From Nonomuraea zeae (GTDB lineage Bacteria > Actinomycetota > Actinomycetes > Streptosporangiales > Streptosporangiaceae), in contig NZ_VCKX01000124.1 in assembly GCF_005889725.1 (NCBI RefSeq), positions 1 through 33,115 of the forward strand: a stretch of 33,115 nt of DNA. Direction: 5' to 3'. The notes beneath the pieces were generated by a model. The model searched no databases and was not told the DNA's origin. It saw nothing but the letters and a program-made list of their open reading frames with translations. Made by a program: the position numbers and the translations under genes. Shown here piece after piece: positions 29,883 through 33,115 of the stretch (position 1 is its first letter; every line of letters begins with the position of its first letter).

Positions 29883-30980
29883 TTACGGGTTGCCGTCCCG
29901 GACGTTGTCCCAGCGCAGCACGCCTCGCCTGACCGCGGGCCGCCGGCCGCCGATCTCCTGGCCCTGTTCCAGGGCGTCGGCCACGGTCCGCATCAGCGCG
30001 TAGTAGGACGGCAGCCGGGGCGCCGCGCCGGAGATCGTGCCGTCCGTCCAGCTCACCTTGCCGTCGGCGGTGTCGGCCACGGCGTAGGCCGGGTTCTCGC
30101 CGTCGCGCTCCGTGACGTACAGGAACGGGATCATCCGGCCGTTCCAGCTCTCCGCCTTAGCCGGGCCCGAGCCGTCCCATCGGCAGAGCCGGCGCCAGGA
30201 GTCCCTGATCTCGCGCGTGCCGAGGTTGACCGCGCCGGCGTACCAGCCGAACCCCAGCGGGCCCCTCGATCCGTTGTGGCGCAGGAGCGAGGCGCGCAGG
30301 TCGTCGGGGAAGTCCACGCCCATCTGCGACTCGGCGACGGCGATCGTGCGCGCCCGGCCCGGGGCGCGCAGTGTCCGGTAGGTACGGGGGGCGTTCGCCC
30401 GCAGCCAGCGCTCGATCCGCCGCCACTGCCTGTTCACCGCCCGCCTGACCCTGGGGTCGATCGGCCGCACGGTCACGGGGCGGGGAGCGGGCGAGCAGCC
30501 GGGATCGGGGACGCCGGCCGTCGGCGACCCGGTGGCCTGCCCAGCCGGCGTCGGGACGGAGCCCCTGGGCGACCCGGTGGCCTGCTCACCCGGCGTTGGG
30601 ACGCCGGCCGTCGGCGACCCGGTGGCCTGCCCAGCCGGCGTCGCGACGGGGGTCGTGGGTGTCGGGGCGGGCGACGCCTGGAAGGAGGCGTCCATGGCGG
30701 CCTGCTCGGCCTGGTACCGCCGCCAGGCGTCCGCCGCGGCCTGCTGGGCCTCGGTCGGGATCAGCGCGGCGACGAGCGTGACCGCCACGACGGCCGCGAT
30801 GGCGGCCCACACCAGAGCCATCCCCCGGCTCGTCCGGCGGCCCGCCCGCCGCGTCCCGCTCCCCTGCGCGGTGGCCGGGAGCGCGGGCTCCGTTCCCTGC
30901 ATGCGGGCGCGCCGGCGCAACCGTAACGCGATCGCGGTGACGATGGCCGCCGTCAGCGCCAGCCGTACGAGCTTCAGCAC
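29883..30980 (-). CDS. Membrane-anchored SUKH (SMI1/KNR4-like) protein with Pro/Thr repeat linker
   Basis: A protein of about 365 residues from GTG 30980; GTG 30989, three codons earlier, overlaps the -10 box. It has one hydrophobic N-terminal segment (about 4-22), a basic patch, and a membrane helix (about 56-78). Next is a linker of three 15-residue repeats rich in Pro, Thr, Gly and Ala. The C-terminal half resembles SUKH domains: RQWRRIERWLRANAPRTYRTL, IAVAESQMGVDFPDDLRASL, RHNG, then DSWRRLCRW and RMIPFLYV. SUKH proteins serve as toxin immunity proteins or regulators; no toxin gene is adjacent, so immunity is not implied. The topology places the domain outside or in the cytoplasm depending on how the first segment inserts. 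The assignment is by pattern only. Confidence 0.78.
   Translation of the reverse strand: MLKLVRLALTAAIVTAIALRLRRRARMQGTEPALPATAQGSGTRRAGRRTSRGMALVWAAIAAVVAVTLVAALIPTEAQQAAADAWRRYQAEQAAMDASFQASPAPTPTTPVATPAGQATGSPTAGVPTPGEQATGSPRGSVPTPAGQATGSPTAGVPDPGCSPAPRPVTVRPIDPRVRRAVNRQWRRIERWLRANAPRTYRTLRAPGRARTIAVAESQMGVDFPDDLRASLLRHNGSRGPLGFGWYAGAVNLGTREIRDSWRRLCRWDGSGPAKAESWNGRMIPFLYVTERDGENPAYAVADTADGKVSWTDGTISGAAPRLPSYYALMRTVADALEQGQEIGGRRPAVRRGVLRWDNVRDGNP
30511..30645. repeat. Three 45-base tandem repeats in the SUKH-like gene
   Basis: Units at 30511-30555, 30556-30600 and 30601-30645. Units 1 and 3 differ at one base; unit 2 is diverged. Each encodes 15 residues around QATGSP. Near identity of the outer units suggests recent duplication or conversion. 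Confidence 0.85.
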
Positions 30981-30987
30981 GTCGCGC

Positions 30988-30993
30988 ACCCTA
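30988..30993 (-). promoter_or_regulatory. Candidate -10 box for a leaderless SUKH-like mRNA
   Basis: TAGGGT on the minus strand ends 7 bases before the GTG at 30980. No good -35 is visible. Confidence 0.4.
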
Positions 30994-31024
30994 TCCCGAA
31001 ACGAAACAGCTCATGCGCCGGGAT

Positions 31025-31030
31025 TAAGGT
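31025..31030 (+). promoter_or_regulatory. Candidate -10 box for a leaderless aldo/keto reductase mRNA
   Basis: TAAGGT fits TANNNT and ends 7 bases before the ATG at 31038. No Shine-Dalgarno precedes that ATG. The box lies back to back with the one at 30988-30993. Confidence 0.42.
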
Positions 31031-31037
31031 CGGACGC

Positions 31038-32036
31038 ATGGAATTCCGACACCTCGGCCGCAGCGGTCTCATGGTCAGTGAGATCAGCTACGGCAACTGG
31101 CTCACCCACGGCTCCCAGGTCGAGGAGGACGCCGCCAAGCAGTGTGTGCAGGCGGCACTCGACGAGGGCATCACCACGTTCGACACCGCCGACGTCTACG
31201 CGGGCACGAAGGCCGAGGAGGTGCTCGGCCGCGCGCTGAAGGGCGTGCGCAGGGAGTCGCTGGAGATCTTCACCAAGGTCTTCTGGCCGACCGGCTCCGG
31301 CCCGAACGACCGCGGCCTGTCGCGCAAGCACATCACCGAGGCGATCAACGGCTCGCTGCGCCGCCTGCAGACCGACTACGTGGACCTGTACCAGGCGCAC
31401 CGCTTCGACTACGAGACGCCGCTCGAGGAGACCCTCAAGACGTTCGACGACCTCGTACGCCAGGGCAAGGTCCTCTACATCGGCGTCAGCGAGTGGACCG
31501 CCGACCAGATCGCCCAGGCCCTGAAGATCGCCGACGAGATGGGCTTCGACCGGATCGTCTCCAACCAGCCCCAGTACAACATGCTGTGGCGCGTCATCGA
31601 GACCGAGGTCGTGCCGCTCAGCGAGAAGGAGGGCGTCGGCCAGATCGTCTGGTCGCCGATCGGGCAGGGCGTGCTCACCGGCAAGTACGTGCCCGGCCAG
31701 CAGCCGCCCGAGGGCTCCCGCGCGACCGACAAGAGCGGCAGCGCCATGATCGCCCGGTTCATGCGGGACGACGTGCTCGGCCGCGTACAGGAGCTCAAGC
31801 CGATCGCCTCCGACCTGGGGCTGAGCATGGCCCAGCTGGCCATCGCCTGGGTCCTGCAGAACCCCAACGTCTCCAGCGCCATCGTCGGCGCCAGCCGCCC
31901 GGACCAGGTCCGCGACAACGTCAAGGCGGCGGGCGTCAAGCTGGAGGCCGGCGTGCTGCAGCGCATCGACGAGGTGCTCGGTGACGTCGTCGAGCGCGAC
32001 GCGTCCAAGACCGTGAGCCCGCGTACCCGCCCATAA
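31038..32036 (+). CDS. Aldo/keto reductase
   Basis: A 332-residue NADPH-dependent oxidoreductase of the TIM-barrel AKR superfamily, closest in style to the voltage-gated K-channel beta/YghZ group. The catalytic tetrad is complete: Asp49 and Tyr54 (FDTADVY), Lys80 (FTKVFW) and His121 (YQAHRFD). Cofactor-binding blocks include YIGVSEW, SNQPQYNML and the late SSAIVGASRPDQV. The physiological substrate cannot be told; members reduce aldehydes and ketones. It is probably leaderless and monocistronic, followed by a very strong terminator. Confidence 0.96.
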   Translation: MEFRHLGRSGLMVSEISYGNWLTHGSQVEEDAAKQCVQAALDEGITTFDTADVYAGTKAEEVLGRALKGVRRESLEIFTKVFWPTGSGPNDRGLSRKHITEAINGSLRRLQTDYVDLYQAHRFDYETPLEETLKTFDDLVRQGKVLYIGVSEWTADQIAQALKIADEMGFDRIVSNQPQYNMLWRVIETEVVPLSEKEGVGQIVWSPIGQGVLTGKYVPGQQPPEGSRATDKSGSAMIARFMRDDVLGRVQELKPIASDLGLSMAQLAIAWVLQNPNVSSAIVGASRPDQVRDNVKAAGVKLEAGVLQRIDEVLGDVVERDASKTVSPRTRP

Positions 32037-32050
32037 CATCCCCGAACATC

Positions 32051-32089
32051 AAAAACCCCTTGAGCCACAACGGCGCTCAAGGGGTTTTT
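32051..32089. terminator. Strong bidirectional Rho-independent terminator
   Basis: A perfect 15-bp arm pair (32051-32065 with 32075-32089) has a GC core of 10 bp, an A-run on the left and a T-run of six on the right, so it works for both the reductase gene and the convergent small gene. The loop is 9 bases. Confidence 0.93.
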
Positions 32090-32103
32090 TATTTACCCGG
32101 AAT

Positions 32104-32310
32104 TCATTCCGGTCGCAATGACAACCCCGCGTATTCAACGCGATCCTCGTCGAGCAGGGCCACCTGCTCGACACCGGATTCGAGCAGGTCACGCCAGTTC
32201 TCGCCGAGCCAGGACTCCGCGTCCGCCTGGCTCGGAAAAACTTCTCGCGGCAAAGGGCGATCCGTCACCTCACCACCATTTGCATTTTCATAACGCCACC
32301 GCCATGTCAT
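32104..32310 (-). CDS. Small conserved acidic protein of unknown function
   Basis: A 68-residue protein starting at ATG 32310, with AAGGAG 8 bases upstream, which makes the longer start at 32346 unlikely. It opens MTWRWRYENANGG and contains FPSQADAESWLGENWRDLL and a closing DEDRVEYAGLSLRPE. I recall near-identical short proteins in many streptomycetes, always uncharacterised. It has no membrane segment, Cys pair or nucleic-acid motif; the fold is probably a small alpha/beta unit. It lies between a strong terminator and the divergent secreted-protein gene. Confidence 0.85.
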   Translation of the reverse strand: MTWRWRYENANGGEVTDRPLPREVFPSQADAESWLGENWRDLLESGVEQVALLDEDRVEYAGLSLRPE

Positions 32311-32363
32311 GCCATACGCTCCTTTTCCGCGGGTTCGCCGGCGCACCCTCCGACGGCACTGGA

Positions 32364-32389
32364 ACCCTACTCCCGAGCTTGGAGGTCAA
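32364..32389 (-). promoter_or_regulatory. Candidate promoter of the small acidic protein gene
   Basis: Minus strand: TTGACC (32384-32389) and TAGGGT (32364-32369). The 14-base spacer is short. It overlaps the ribosome binding site of the divergent gene. Confidence 0.35.
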
Positions 32390-32392
32390 TCG

Positions 32393-33115
32393 ATGCTGCG
32401 CGCATATCGTGTTGCCGCGGCGGTCGCCGTCGGGGCGGCCTGCTCCATCTCCCTCCCCCTGTCCGCCCTCGCCGCACCCTCCCCGGGCGCGCGATCCACG
32501 GTCCTCAGCGCCCCCGCGCCCGGTGCCGCCCTCCCCGGAGCCGCCGATCCCGGGGCCACACGGGCCTGGAGCGTCTGGCAGAGCGACGGAACGGCCTGGC
32601 TGGCAGGCACACCCCAGGACAACCCGTCCGACGGCTCTGTGATCGGCTGGCGCTTCTCCGCGGCTCCCGACGCCGCCGCGGGCGAGTCCCCCGGCGGGGA
32701 CCTGCCGTCGTTCCAGACCGTCTGCGGCAAGGACGCGGCCGCCTCGGGTCACAAGCGCGTGGTGGTGGCGGTGGACTTCGGCGACGGGGAGTCCGACGCC
32801 TACCCAGGAGACCGGCCGCCCGCACAGGGGGTGCTCAGGTGCGTGGCAGGCGCCGAGGACGCCACCGCCGCCCAGCTCCTCGCCTCGGCCGCCGAAGTCC
32901 GGGTGAACGCCCAGGGCGACGTCGTCACCGTGAGCGGCTACCCGGCCCAGGAGCAGGGCGGCGCCGCCCTCACCCCCGCCACGCCCGGCACCGGCGCCGG
33001 CTCGGGCTCCGGGCTCCCGATCGCGCTGATCGCGGGCGGCGCCGGCGCGCTGGCCCTTCTGGGCGGCGGCGCGGTAGTCGCCACCCGCCGCCGCACCCGC
33101 TCCACCGCCCAACCC
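32393..33115 (+). CDS. SCO2322-like secreted protein (runs off window)
   Basis: The frame from ATG 32393 is open to the window edge (241 residues seen). GGAGG (32381-32385) lies 7 bases upstream. A Sec signal peptide with a likely cut after ALA (about residue 27) is followed by a linker rich in Pro, Gly and Ala. The main domain contains TRAWSVWQSDGTAWLAG, GSVIGWRF, a FQTVCG Cys and a second Cys (LRCVAG), a pattern I associate with the SCO2322 family. Near the C-terminus a hydrophobic helix (LPIALIAGGAGALALLGGG) followed by RRR acts as a membrane anchor, so little of the protein is missing. In streptomycetes such genes adjoin an ECF transporter and a prenyltransferase-like secreted protein; those would lie just beyond this window. 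Confidence 0.82.
   Translation, partial: MLRAYRVAAAVAVGAACSISLPLSALAAPSPGARSTVLSAPAPGAALPGAADPGATRAWSVWQSDGTAWLAGTPQDNPSDGSVIGWRFSAAPDAAAGESPGGDLPSFQTVCGKDAAASGHKRVVVAVDFGDGESDAYPGDRPPAQGVLRCVAGAEDATAAQLLASAAEVRVNAQGDVVTVSGYPAQEQGGAALTPATPGTGAGSGSGLPIALIAGGAGALALLGGGAVVATRRRTRSTAQP

Noticed and set aside
29883..30980. Toxin-immunity pair involving the SUKH-like protein
   Set aside because: No polymorphic-toxin gene, WXG or YeeF-type trafficking domain lies nearby; neighbours are a DUF3043 gene and an aldo/keto reductase gene.

Overview
This is a gene-dense, very GC-rich chromosomal stretch of an actinobacterium. GTG starts are common, and short overlaps (ATGA, TGATG) couple many genes. The protein set points to Streptosporangiales (Nonomuraea or Streptosporangium-like): actinobacterial-type QcrCAB and CtaCDEF, adenosine kinase of the AdoK type, DUF3043, PspA with PspAA/HtpX/PspAB, and an SCO2322-like secreted protein. 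The taxon is an inference from protein style, not from a search. From memory, the backbone (DnaQ-UvrC fusion, trpD, ctaE-qcrCAB, ctaF/ctaC, adoK, erpA-like, DUF3043) follows the order around Rv2191-Rv2206 of Mycobacterium tuberculosis, with local insertions. I see no phage, IS element, CRISPR array, rRNA or tRNA, and no gene-free stretch over 300 bases.

Layout. 1-3345 (minus): two overlapping membrane Ser/Thr kinases with different extracytoplasmic sensor domains, then the start of a Pro/Gln/Gly-rich protein that leaves the window. 3421-6070 (plus): an exonuclease/GIY-YIG nuclease fusion, a stand-alone Lrp-type RAM domain and a small membrane protein. 6143-10390 (minus): ctaE-qcrC-qcrA-qcrB. 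10611-12062 (plus): an orphan receiver-like protein and trpD. 12121-13329 (minus): a lipoprotein L,D-transpeptidase. 13472-16376 (minus): ctaC-ctaD-ctaF. Together the two respiratory operons encode the cytochrome bc1 and aa3 parts that form the actinobacterial III-IV supercomplex, with the diheme QcrC replacing soluble cytochrome c.

16520-18400 (plus): cysteine desulfurase, TusA-like sulfur carrier and tandem-CBS protein; the last gene is preceded by a strong hairpin that contains its ribosome binding site. 18455-19893 (minus): adenosine kinase and an A-type Fe-S carrier. 20057-21208 (plus): nadA, a 4Fe-4S quinolinate synthase, behind a perfect inverted repeat. 21333-29092 (minus): an alpha/beta hydrolase, a SIMPL protein, a kinase with a propeller-like C-terminus, a DUF998-hydrolase fusion lacking its nucleophile, and the PspAB-HtpX-PspAA-PspA envelope-stress operon. 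29217-33115: DUF3043 protein, membrane-anchored SUKH-like protein, aldo/keto reductase, a small conserved protein and the start of an SCO2322-like secreted protein.

Regulatory signals stand out more than any novel gene cassette. Several genes have a TANNNT -10 box only 6-8 bases before the start codon and no Shine-Dalgarno, as expected for leaderless mRNAs. Two divergent gene pairs share compact back-to-back promoters. Convergent genes are separated by strong shared hairpin terminators. I found no clearly new multi-gene system. The best leads are the RBS-sequestering hairpin before the CBS gene, the nadA operator, the orphan receiver beside trpD, the desulfurase-TusA-CBS unit and the nucleophile-less DUF998-hydrolase fusion.
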